Below, piece after piece: positions 26,951-34,633 of a DNA stretch of 55,150 nucleotides. The notes under the pieces are model-generated. The model was not told where the DNA came from, made no database searches, and worked only from the letters and a program-made list of their open reading frames with translations. Position numbers and translations under genes: made by a program. Location: NCBI GenBank assembly GCA_002340325.1, contig DDLV01000158.1, positions 1-55,150 of the forward strand. The letters run 5' to 3'. The DNA comes from Glaciecola sp. UBA2563 (GTDB lineage: Bacteria; Pseudomonadota; Gammaproteobacteria; Enterobacterales; Alteromonadaceae). How positions within the stretch are numbered: the stretch's first letter is position 1; each line of letters opens with the position of its first letter.

Positions 26951-27145
26951 ATGAGAACGACACTCGATTTACCTGAGAGCCTTTTAAATGAAGCTATGCT
27001 CGTTACTAATACAGATACCAAAACTGCTGTGATAGTGAAGGCATTAGAAGAGTTGGTCAGAAAATCAAAGATTGCAGGTATTAAAAAGTATCAAGGAAAA
27101 CTAGATTTGGATATAAATCTAGATGAGGTGAGAGACCGAAAATAG
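26951..27145 (+). CDS. vapB: VapB-type antitoxin
   Basis: A 64-residue protein whose first half (MRTTLDLPESLLNEAM then KTAVIVKALEELVRK) is a ribbon-helix-helix DNA-binding domain, followed by a C-terminal tail that should wrap the toxin. AGGAG precedes the ATG. The stop overlaps the toxin start (TAGTG), so translation is coupled. Addiction modules are frequent in large cassette arrays, where they help prevent loss. Confidence 0.88.
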   Translation: MRTTLDLPESLLNEAMLVTNTDTKTAVIVKALEELVRKSKIAGIKKYQGKLDLDINLDEVRDRK

Positions 27146-27525
27146 TGGAAGTTTTAGTGGATACATCGATTTGGATCGATTATTTCAGAGGTGGTCGAAA
27201 GTCAGAAGGCTTAAATAATTTAATTGATGAAAATTTGATTGTCACAAATGATATTGTACTAACTGAATTGATTCCATTTATAAAAGTAAAAAGGCAAGCA
27301 AAATTAATTTCTTTATTAAGAGGAATTAAGAAATCCACACTTAATATCAATTGGGAAGAGCTAATCGAATACCAAGTACTTGCATTAAAAAATGGAGCTA
27401 ATGGAATAGGTATCCCAGATCTAATCATTGCACAAAATGCATTGCAAAATGACTTTCAAATTTACTCTCTGGATAAGCACTTTAGACTGTTAAATAAAAT
27501 CCTAGGGCTGGAGTTCTACGAGTGA
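27145..27525 (+). CDS. vapC: VapC-type PIN-domain toxin
   Basis: The 126-residue PIN-domain ribonuclease starts with GTG. Its acidic metal site is complete: Asp6 (LVDTSIWIDYF), Glu41 (LTELI), Asp92 (IPDLIIA) and Asp110 (SLDKHF). VapC toxins cut tRNA or rRNA in growth arrest and are neutralised by VapB. The stop is five bases before attC site E. Confidence 0.9.
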   Translation: MEVLVDTSIWIDYFRGGRKSEGLNNLIDENLIVTNDIVLTELIPFIKVKRQAKLISLLRGIKKSTLNINWEELIEYQVLALKNGANGIGIPDLIIAQNALQNDFQIYSLDKHFRLLNKILGLEFYE

Positions 27526-27529
27526 TGAA

Positions 27530-27598
27530 GGCTAACAAGTTGCTGATAGTTACAAAACTGCACTTCGTTCCGTCTCGCCCAATAGCGAAGCGTTAGGA
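27530..27598 (+). repeat. attC site E (after vapC)
   Basis: The left box GGCTAAC (27530-27536) and right box GTTAGGA (27592-27598) are joined by complementary arms (TAACAAGTTGCTGATA and CAATAGCGAAGCGTTA). The right box also supplies an AGGAG ribosome site for the next gene. Confidence 0.7.
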
Positions 27599-27604
27599 GC
27601 CTAA

Positions 27605-27952
27605 ATGGAAACACTGAGCTGGGTTTTAGGATCGCTTCTTCTCGTGACGTTTTTTGTTTGGTTGATTCATTGGCTATATGTTCACTTAGACTTTTATCGT
27701 GTCTTCAAACACTATGAGCCTGAGCTATTTAAGCATAATTGTGAGTGGTCTTTCTTGAAGTATTCGACTGGTTCGGCATTATTTGATTTTGCTTTATCTG
27801 GAAAGTTTAAAATATCTGAAAATGACTTAGTGATAACCGCGGGCGAACGCCTAGTTAAAGCTTATGATGTAAAGTTCAAAATAATAGGGTTTACAATTGT
27901 TTTTTTTCTATTATGGTTCGTTGTAAAAATGGCAACTATTGGCATTGAATGA
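27605..27952 (+). CDS. Hypothetical two-helix membrane protein, 115 aa
   Basis: The protein has a membrane helix at each end (WVLGSLLLVTFFVWLIHWLY and IIGFTIVFFLLWFVV) with a soluble middle of about 60 residues. AGGAG from the attC right box lies 6 bases before the ATG. The general plan recalls universal stress protein B, but there is no clear sequence match, so no function is assigned. Confidence 0.6.
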   Translation: METLSWVLGSLLLVTFFVWLIHWLYVHLDFYRVFKHYEPELFKHNCEWSFLKYSTGSALFDFALSGKFKISENDLVITAGERLVKAYDVKFKIIGFTIVFFLLWFVVKMATIGIE

Positions 27953-27956
27953 AAGC

Positions 27957-28011
27957 ACCTAACAATATCTTCATTCTACTCGCTACCACTCGTTCAGATA
28001 CATAGTTAATA
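27957..28011 (+). repeat. attC site F
   Basis: R'' is ACCTAAC (27957-27963) right after the stop, and the right box is GTTAATA (28005-28011). Outer arms TAACAATATC and GATACATAGTTA pair with a short bulge. The right half is shared with 26854-26890. Confidence 0.6.
27972..28008 (+). repeat. attC right-half repeat, copy 2
   Basis: The partner of the 37-base repeat at 26854-26890 (31 of 37 identical). Here it is part of an apparently complete attC. Confidence 0.6.
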
Positions 28012-28030
28012 GTGCAATTTGCCTTTCGCT

Positions 28031-28086
28031 CCGTTACATTATTACAAATTCCACTAGTAACGGTGCGCCTTTTAATCAGGCGTTTT
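28031..28086 (+). terminator. Tandem hairpins, second one terminator-like
   Basis: CCGTTAC (28031-28037) pairs with GTAACGG (28057-28063). Next, CGCCT (28066-28070) pairs with AGGCG (28078-28082) over 7 bases and is followed by TTTT. The second resembles a weak Rho-independent terminator before the LysE-type gene. Confidence 0.4.
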
Positions 28087-28127
28087 GTACCTATGGTATT
28101 AAGTCTAAATAACTTGGTAAAAGCTTT

Positions 28128-28757
28128 ATGAATTTTGAAATATGGTTGTTGTATGTTGCAACTGTTCTATTGTTTATGGTTAGTCCTGGACCCAGTCATT
28201 TGCTGATGGTCTCCGTTGGCATGGCAAATGGATTCCAAAAGTCGCTTGCAACCGCTGCTGGAGATTTATCCGCTAATGCTATACAAATTGCTTTGGCCGG
28301 TTTTGGTTTAGCAGCAATTGTAACATCGTCTCGATATGGGTTTGCCGCTATCAAATGGGCTGGTGTTGCTTATCTAATTTGGATTGGTTTTAAAACAATT
28401 CGTGCTTCGTTTATTCAACAATCAAAATCATCATCAGTTAATCAATCTTCTCCAATAATCAGTTTGTGGGTACGAGGGTTTATCACCTCTGCCGCCAACC
28501 CAAAAGCAGTCGTATTTTTCGCGGCTTTGTTTCCACAATTTTTAAATCCAAGTCAGCCGCTGGCTATTCAGGTTTTTGTATTAGGTATCACATATATCGT
28601 CATAGATGGTCTGTTTTTACTTTTCTATGGTTTTAGTTCGAGTTGGTTAGCTCAAAAACTACATAGTAAATATCACGCCTTAATAAATCGAGTATCTGGC
28701 ATGGGGTTAATCGCAACGGCAATATTGCTTGGTTTAAAAAAATCGGAAGAGCACTGA
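28128..28757 (+). CDS. LysE/RhtB-family amino-acid exporter
   Basis: The 209-residue membrane protein has about six helices and the family start (VATVLLFMVSPGPSHLLMVS with GPS), followed by GFQKSLATAAGDLSANAIQI and the segment FITSAANPKAVVFFAALFPQF. Family members export amino acids or their analogues; the substrate cannot be told. It sits in the cassette array between attC sites F and G. Confidence 0.88.
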   Translation: MNFEIWLLYVATVLLFMVSPGPSHLLMVSVGMANGFQKSLATAAGDLSANAIQIALAGFGLAAIVTSSRYGFAAIKWAGVAYLIWIGFKTIRASFIQQSKSSSVNQSSPIISLWVRGFITSAANPKAVVFFAALFPQFLNPSQPLAIQVFVLGITYIVIDGLFLLFYGFSSSWLAQKLHSKYHALINRVSGMGLIATAILLGLKKSEEH

Positions 28758-28782
28758 AAAAACGTATGCATGTATTCTAATT

Positions 28783-28857
28783 ACCAAACAATTATTTTCT
28801 GTTCGCAATCGAAGCTTGTCGCTTGCACTGCGTTCGGAGCATGAGCAACCGTTAGCT
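28783..28857 (+). repeat. attC site G (degenerate left box)
   Basis: The left box is ACCAAAC (28783-28789), one base off RYYYAAC, and the right box is GTTAGCT (28851-28857). The inner part contains complementary blocks around CGAAGCTTGTCG. Confidence 0.5.
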
Positions 28858-28873
28858 TTCAAAGGTATTAAAC

Positions 28874-29242
28874 ATGGACTATCAGTCAATAAATTTTGAA
28901 AATAAGTTAAGTTTGTTTAGTGAACAATGGACACCTAAAGTGATAGCAGAAATGAATGACTATCAGTTTAAAGTGGTAAAAATTGAAGGTGATTTCATAT
29001 GGCACAGCCATGCAAATACAGATGAAACTTTTATCGTGTTGGAAGGGGAGCTTCGCATAGATTTTAGAGATGGTTCTGTAAGTTTATCCGCAGGTGAAAT
29101 GTATGTTGTCCCGAAAGGAGTTGAGCACAAACCATATGCTGAAAAAGAAGTAAAAATGCTTCTAATTGAACCACGAGGTGTATTGAATACAGGGGATGAA
29201 GAGACCAGCGAAATTACAGCGGTGAATGATGTTTGGATTTAA
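28874..29242 (+). CDS. Cupin-domain protein
   Basis: The 122-residue protein is a single small cupin barrel. Motif 1 is seen as WHSHANTDETFIVLEGELRI, with two His and a Glu as metal ligands, and motif 2 as GEMYVVPKGVEHKP with the last His. The substrate or ligand is unknown. It is a common type of cassette gene. Confidence 0.85.
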   Translation: MDYQSINFENKLSLFSEQWTPKVIAEMNDYQFKVVKIEGDFIWHSHANTDETFIVLEGELRIDFRDGSVSLSAGEMYVVPKGVEHKPYAEKEVKMLLIEPRGVLNTGDEETSEITAVNDVWI

Positions 29243-29460
29243 AGCGAATAAAGCCAGTCACAGTATGGACGTAAAAAAAGGGCGAATATGGCCAAGAATT
29301 CTTATGCCCATGGCTTGAATCAATTATCTATAGCGTATAGAGCGGCAAGCTAACGCGTTGCACAGAATACCTTTGATGAAGTACCTGGTTCCATTTATTG
29401 TTGCCTTTTCTCTTGCAGGGTGCGCCAGTTATGAGTTTATTATCGAGGTGTTAGTCACTA

Positions 29461-29846
29461 TGAAAACACTGATTTACTATTTAGGGCTTGCTGCTTTGTT
29501 CACTCATGAACTTGATGCAGTCTTAAATATGGAATGGAGGCTATTGTTTCATTTGCGCTCGTTGCCAGAACCTGTGGCGAGTTCAACTTTTATTGCTTTA
29601 CACCTACCTTTATTTTTCGCTTTTTTTTATTTTGGCCATCACAGAAATACAAAGTTTCGTGAAATCTTCAGGCTTGTTGTTGCAAGTTTTTTAATTGTGC
29701 ATAGCGCATTGCATTTTAGACTATCTGATCACGATTTATATCAATTCTCAGGATTTCTTTCTAATTTTTACATTTACGGCTCTGCTGTGTGTGGTTTAAT
29801 CTTCATTCTTCTAAGTTGGAAACAAAGACACGCTAGCAATAACTAA
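29461..29846 (+). CDS. Small four-helix membrane protein (DUF6713-like)
   Basis: The ATG at 29461 has GAGGTG 9 bases upstream, giving 128 residues with about four membrane helices and conserved-looking polar residues (FTHELDAVLNMEWR, SALHFRLSDHDL). The family is of unknown function. The frame extends upstream to 29358 and there encodes a lipoprotein-signal-like start ending in LAGC, which may be the remnant of another gene fused in frame. Confidence 0.6.
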
Positions 29847-29872
29847 CGTACAACCCATTATGACTACCAGTT

Positions 29873-29995
29873 ATGAGACAGAGCTGTAACTTTTCGAAGA
29901 TGAAAGAGATTATATCTCGAGATGATAAAAAGCCATCTTTGAAAATACTGTTGGAAGTGGATTATGTTGAATCTGTCAAGGCACTACCTGAGTGA
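29873..29995 (+). CDS. Possible 40-aa ORF at the array edge
   Basis: A short frame (ending in KILLEVDYVESVKALPE) lies between the last cassette gene and cysE. It has no convincing ribosome site. It could be a gene fragment left by recombination or chance. Confidence 0.2.
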   Translation: MRQSCNFSKMKEIISRDDKKPSLKILLEVDYVESVKALPE

Positions 29996-30032
29996 TCAGG
30001 CAGTGTATTCTAGAAGATAGAAACAATAGAAA

Positions 30033-30839
30033 TCACTTACCTAAAAGGTCTTCCAAAACATTTTGCTGCATCGATTCACACGGCATAGTGCACGTTGGTT
30101 TTCCAACCACTTTAGCAGGCACGCCGACTACCGTAACGCAGGCAGGTACGCTATCAAGCACAACACTGCCTGCACCAACTTTTGAACCTACACCAATTTC
30201 GATGTTGCCAAGAATTTTCGCACCTGAGCCTATCATGACACCTTCACGGATTTTGGGATGACGATCGCCCTGCTCGTTTCCGGTTCCACCCAATGTCACG
30301 TTCTGCAAAATGGATACGTTGTTTTCAACGACGGCTGTCTCGCCAATGACAATGCCGGTGGCGTGGTCAAGCATAACGCCTTGACCTATTTTAGCAGCGG
30401 GGTGTATGTCTACAGAAAATACTGATGAGCTTCTGCTTTGCATAAACAATGCAAGTTCAATTCTACCTTGGTTCCAGAGTCGATGTGCCAGGCGATGCAC
30501 TTGTAATGCTTGATATCCTTTAAAATGCATAATAACAGGCAAAAGCGATGAGACCGCCGGATCGCGTTGCACGACAGCAAGCGCATCATACATGGCTGAC
30601 TCGACCATTTCAGGATGCAAAAGGTAAGCTTCGTCGAACATCTCACTCAGCGCTAATGCTGGCATCACATCGTCACTGACTTTGTTTGACAAAATGAAAC
30701 TCAAAGACGATTCGAAATTATGATGGTTCAATACACACGCATGTAAATAACTTGAGAGTAACGGTTCGTTTTTCGCAACTTGTTGCGCTTCCGACTTTAA
30801 CCTTTTCCAAAAATCTGGCGCTGAAACTTTATTATCCAT
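30033..30839 (-). CDS. cysE: Serine O-acetyltransferase
   Basis: The 268-residue enzyme makes O-acetylserine from serine and acetyl-CoA, the first step of cysteine synthesis. The N-terminal helical domain (1-140) and the hexapeptide beta-helix are both present, with HPAAKIGQGVMLDHATGIVI and NVTLGGTG as active-site parts. It is divergent from uvrD and forms the right border of the cassette region. Confidence 0.95.
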   Translation of the reverse strand: MDNKVSAPDFWKRLKSEAQQVAKNEPLLSSYLHACVLNHHNFESSLSFILSNKVSDDVMPALALSEMFDEAYLLHPEMVESAMYDALAVVQRDPAVSSLLPVIMHFKGYQALQVHRLAHRLWNQGRIELALFMQSRSSSVFSVDIHPAAKIGQGVMLDHATGIVIGETAVVENNVSILQNVTLGGTGNEQGDRHPKIREGVMIGSGAKILGNIEIGVGSKVGAGSVVLDSVPACVTVVGVPAKVVGKPTCTMPCESMQQNVLEDLLGK

Positions 30840-30925
30840 GGTAAACCCTTATTGTCGTCGTTCTCACACTTATGACCGAGGTTATGGTGGGGATCATTTC
30901 ACACTTTACAACTAAATTCAAAAAA

Positions 30926-30941
30926 CTGTATAAACACACAG
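30926..30941. promoter_or_regulatory. LexA (SOS) box upstream of uvrD
   Basis: The sequence CTGT-ATAAACAC-ACAG fits the gammaproteobacterial LexA consensus CTGT-N8-ACAG exactly at all eight conserved bases. It lies 117 bases before uvrD, a classical SOS gene. Confidence 0.85.
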
Positions 30942-31057
30942 TTTTTGTTCACCCATTTTTATGAATTTTTTGATATTATATTGGACATGTTGCACCTAAC
31001 TCGCACCTAGGTCGTATTTTCCCTTTTTTCAGTAGCAACGGATGATGTAATTACCAG

Positions 31058-33226
31058 ATGGATGTTTCTCTTTTACTCGACGATCTAAATGATAAACAAC
31101 GTGAAGCAGTAGCCGCCAGCGATCAAGATATGCTTGTGCTGGCTGGCGCTGGATCGGGTAAAACCCGCGTTCTCGTCCATCGAATAGCATGGTTGATGTC
31201 CGTTGAATCCATTTCTCCGTTTAGCATTCTTTCAGTAACCTTCACCAATAAAGCAGCACGAGAAATGCGCTCGAGAGTAGAGCGACTTTCTGGCAGCGCG
31301 CTTAATGCAATGTGGATGGGTACTTTTCATGGATTAGCCCATCGGTTTTTGCGTCTGCATTTCGATGAAGCGGGACTTCCTCAAAACTTTAATATCATGG
31401 ATTCTGACGATCAGAACCGCTTGATCAAGCGCCTGCTAAAAAGCATGAATTTGGATGAGAAGCATTGGCCAGCAAAACAAATTCAATGGTTTATTAATGG
31501 CAACAAAGACGAGGGGTTACGTGCAAAGCACGTAGTCACGAATGACGATCCCAATCAGAAGAAAATGAAAGAGATTTACGCGGCTTACGAGAACACCTGT
31601 AACCGCTCAGGGCTAGTTGATTTTGCGGAGCTGTTATTGCGTAGTTTTGAAGTTTTGCGAGATCACGACGATATCAGAGAACACTACCAGAAGCGCTTTC
31701 GGGCGATATTGGTAGACGAATTTCAAGATACCAACAATATCCAGTACGCATGGTTAAAGATGCTCAAAACCGGCAATAACAGCATGGTAATAGTCGGTGA
31801 TGATGATCAGTCAATTTATGGATGGCGCGGTGCCAACGTTGCAAATATTTCAAGCTTTTTAAAAGACTACCCGAATGCAGTAACCGTGCGTCTAGAACAA
31901 AACTACCGCTCAACGGGAAACATCCTCAATGCCGCTAACGCCGTTATCGCAAACAACGATGGTAGATTAGGTAAAGACCTATGGACGCAGGGTAAAGATG
32001 GAGAAAAGATAGCGCTTTACGCCGGTTTTAATGAACTCGATGAAGCGCGATTCGTTGTTTCGAAAATTAAAGGTTTTTTTGAAGATGGAAATGCGCTGGC
32101 AGACTGTGCCATTTTGTATCGCAACAACGCGCAGTCTCGCGTGCTAGAAGAAGCACTCATTCACCAAGGACTTGCTTATCGTGTCTATGGCGGCCTGCGC
32201 TTTTTTGAGCGACAAGAAATCAAAGACGCACTTGCCTATATGCGACTTGTAAATAACACCATCGACGATGCCGCTTTTGAGCGTGTTGTTAATACACCTG
32301 CGCGAGGATTAGGAGAAAAATCACTCGGCACGATAAGGCAGTTTGCGCGCGATAAAGACTTATCACTATGGAGCGCTTCTCAAACGCTTGTGCAAGAACA
32401 GGGACTTACCACAAGGGCTAGAAACGGCTTAGAGCAGTTTATGTCGATGATTGATAGACTCACTCTTGAAGTCAGCGAATCACCTCTTGAAGAGGTGGCT
32501 GATAAAGTCATCAAGGGAAGCGGATTGTTTGCCATGTACCAAGCGGAAAAAACCGATAAAGCGCAAGCACGCGTAGAAAACTTGCAAGAGCTGGTAACTG
32601 CATGCAAACAATTTGATCTACCAGAAGAGGCTGAAGAAATGTCGCTCTTATCTGGGTTTCTAGCGCACGCGTCGTTAGAGGCAGGAGAAAATCAAGCAGA
32701 AGCTGACCAAGATGCCGTGCAAATGATGACAATTCACAGTGCAAAAGGGCTAGAATTTCCGCTGGTCATCATGGCAGGTGTTGAAGAAGGCATGTTCCCC
32801 AGCAATATGAGCAATGATGAGCCAGGCAGACTTGAAGAAGAACGCCGACTAGCCTACGTCGGTATGACACGCGCGATGCAGCAATTAGTCATAACCTATG
32901 CTGAATCCAGACGACTGTATGGGCAGGACAAGTACCATACGATAAGTCGTTTTGTTCGAGAAATTCCAGACCAATACATTGAGGAAATAAGACTGCGATC
33001 GCAGGTAAAACAGCCCGTCATGAATCGCTTCAGTGCCTCTACATCACACACTGCGTTTGTCGATTCCGGTTTTTCACTTGGTCAACGCGTTTCTCACCGA
33101 AAATTTGGTGATGGGACCGTGCTTAATTACGAAGGCTCTGGCGAGCATGCTCGCGTCCAGGTAAACTTTGACGAATTCGGCGTCAAGTGGTTGATGACGG
33201 CATATGCGAAGCTTACGACATCGTAG
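31058..33226 (+). CDS. uvrD: DNA helicase II
   Basis: The 722-residue superfamily 1A helicase works 3'-5' in nucleotide-excision and mismatch repair. It starts MDVSLLLDDLNDKQREAV, almost as in E. coli UvrD. The Walker A loop AGAGSGKT is at 29-36, the Walker B DEFQDTN near 220, and the C-terminal Tudor-like region FGDGTVLNYEG is present. A LexA box upstream indicates SOS control. Confidence 0.97.
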   Translation: MDVSLLLDDLNDKQREAVAASDQDMLVLAGAGSGKTRVLVHRIAWLMSVESISPFSILSVTFTNKAAREMRSRVERLSGSALNAMWMGTFHGLAHRFLRLHFDEAGLPQNFNIMDSDDQNRLIKRLLKSMNLDEKHWPAKQIQWFINGNKDEGLRAKHVVTNDDPNQKKMKEIYAAYENTCNRSGLVDFAELLLRSFEVLRDHDDIREHYQKRFRAILVDEFQDTNNIQYAWLKMLKTGNNSMVIVGDDDQSIYGWRGANVANISSFLKDYPNAVTVRLEQNYRSTGNILNAANAVIANNDGRLGKDLWTQGKDGEKIALYAGFNELDEARFVVSKIKGFFEDGNALADCAILYRNNAQSRVLEEALIHQGLAYRVYGGLRFFERQEIKDALAYMRLVNNTIDDAAFERVVNTPARGLGEKSLGTIRQFARDKDLSLWSASQTLVQEQGLTTRARNGLEQFMSMIDRLTLEVSESPLEEVADKVIKGSGLFAMYQAEKTDKAQARVENLQELVTACKQFDLPEEAEEMSLLSGFLAHASLEAGENQAEADQDAVQMMTIHSAKGLEFPLVIMAGVEEGMFPSNMSNDEPGRLEEERRLAYVGMTRAMQQLVITYAESRRLYGQDKYHTISRFVREIPDQYIEEIRLRSQVKQPVMNRFSASTSHTAFVDSGFSLGQRVSHRKFGDGTVLNYEGSGEHARVQVNFDEFGVKWLMTAYAKLTTS

Positions 33227-33550
33227 TATTTGAACATTTTGTGTTATCGCCAATGTCGGCCTGATAATTCGTCATAAAACTATAAGAAAATTTTGGCATA
33301 CTCGAAGATTAGCGATATCTTTATACGAGAGGCGTTGAAAACTTGATTTGGGTTTTTGCTATCTACAGCCTCCAAAACGTTAAGGTTTCGATTTCAAATC
33401 ACTAGGCGGCCATTCAAAAATGCCCCAATAAATTAAAATACCTTAATGTAATCACGCGTATTGGCAATGACCTCGATACATACCGTGTCCGTATAAAAGC
33501 GCAACATATTTTCACAACAAACATTCTAAAAACGGGAAATCAAAACTCTC
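33227..33550 (+). other. Gene-free stretch between uvrD and the RND operon
   Basis: About 320 AT-rich bases with no convincing open frame, RNA-like structure or operator. It probably holds the uvrD end and the RND operon promoter. No TetR or other local repressor gene is present. Confidence 0.4.
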
Positions 33551-34633
33551 ATGCTGCATCTAAAACGAGCGCTCATCACTTTTTTTATACTTGTTTCTAT
33601 CATTGCGGGGCTTGGTTTTATTAAATATTCTCAAGTAATGGCGGGTATGGCGTTTGCTGAATCGTTTCCCGAGCCAAGCGAGACCGTAGAAACCATAAGT
33701 AGTACGGTCAGTCAGTGGAGACCTAACCTCGAAATTGTCGGGGAGGTGCGTGCTCAAAGAACATTAGACGTGCGTAATGAGTTGGATGGCATGATCACTG
33801 GTATCGGATTTGGTTCAGGAGTATCAGTAAAAAAAGGCGATTTACTCATTCAACAAGACATTGCAACAGAGCAAGCGCAACTTGCTGCTATCAATGCGCA
33901 GATAGAATTAGCAAAACTAGACGTTACTCGCTTTGAAGACCTTGTTAAAAAACGCGCTGGTTCGCAGGAACAATTAGATAGAGCAAAAGCACAGCTAAAA
34001 GTGCAGGAAGCAAACGCACGCGCGATAGAGACTACAATCGATAGAAAAACTATCTTGGCGCCGTTTGATGGTAAAACGTCGATACATGAATGGGAAGTGG
34101 GTACATTTCTATCAGCTGACTCTCATATCACAACATTGATAGGAGATACATCAAGTGTCTGGGTGGACTTTTCAGTACCGCAAAGATATGCACGCGTTGA
34201 GACAGGTAATACCGTTACAGTCATCGCAAAAGACAATTATCCAACTGCATTAGAAGCAAAAGTTTCCGCAATTAACAGCCAGATCGTGGCCGACTCACGC
34301 AGTTTGCAAGTTCGTGCAACGCTTGACAATCAACTGGCCAACCTTAAGCCTGGCAGCATGGTTGCCGTATTGATGCCAATTGCAGAACCCACAAACGTCA
34401 TTCGACTGCCAAATGAAGCACTACGCTTCGATACATTTGGTAGCTATGTGTATGTTCTTGAGAAAGATCAGGAAGGAAAGTATCGCGCAAAACGAACGCC
34501 TGTTGAATATGCCGGGAGAGAGTTGGGCACGGTGATGATCATCAGCGGATTGGAATCAGGTGAATTAGTGGCAACCGTTGGCTCCGCCAAATTGACTGAA
34601 GGTATGTGGGTGAAGGCGGCGGGAGAAAGCTAG
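33551..34633 (+). CDS. RND efflux periplasmic adaptor (membrane fusion protein)
   Basis: The 360-residue HlyD-like protein has an N-terminal membrane anchor, a biotinyl-lipoyl half (EVRAQRTLDVRNELDGMI), a coiled-coil hairpin (about 110-160), the second lipoyl half (TILAPFDGKTSI) and beta-barrel domains. It links the inner-membrane pump encoded next to an outer-membrane channel, which is not in the window. Its stop overlaps the pump's GTG start (TAGTG). Confidence 0.93.
   Translation: MLHLKRALITFFILVSIIAGLGFIKYSQVMAGMAFAESFPEPSETVETISSTVSQWRPNLEIVGEVRAQRTLDVRNELDGMITGIGFGSGVSVKKGDLLIQQDIATEQAQLAAINAQIELAKLDVTRFEDLVKKRAGSQEQLDRAKAQLKVQEANARAIETTIDRKTILAPFDGKTSIHEWEVGTFLSADSHITTLIGDTSSVWVDFSVPQRYARVETGNTVTVIAKDNYPTALEAKVSAINSQIVADSRSLQVRATLDNQLANLKPGSMVAVLMPIAEPTNVIRLPNEALRFDTFGSYVYVLEKDQEGKYRAKRTPVEYAGRELGTVMIISGLESGELVATVGSAKLTEGMWVKAAGES

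Larger units (their letters stand above)
25077..29860 (+). mobile_element. Integron cassette array without integrase (CALIN-like)
   Basis: Nine or ten short genes, all on the plus strand and without functional relation, are separated by attC-like sites whose R'' box (RYYYAAC) lies at or just after each stop and whose R' box (GTTRRRY-like) precedes the next gene. The content (VapBC, Zn-ribbon, LysE-type exporter, cupin, hypotheticals) is typical of sedentary chromosomal integrons. No integrase gene is in the window; cysE lies beyond the right edge and GH16 beyond the left. A degenerate GCCTAAC at 25077-25083 may mark the left edge. Edges are approximate. Confidence 0.75.

Noticed and set aside
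28012..28086. Extension of attC F to GGCGTTTT as a long VCR-like site of about 130 bases
   Set aside because: The outer arms hardly pair; the shorter site ending at 28011 pairs better, and the rest is better read as hairpins.
29242..29352. A further attC between the cupin and the four-helix membrane protein
   Set aside because: AAGCCA/TGGCTT and a GCTAACGCG are present, but no R''/R' pair in the right orientation could be found.
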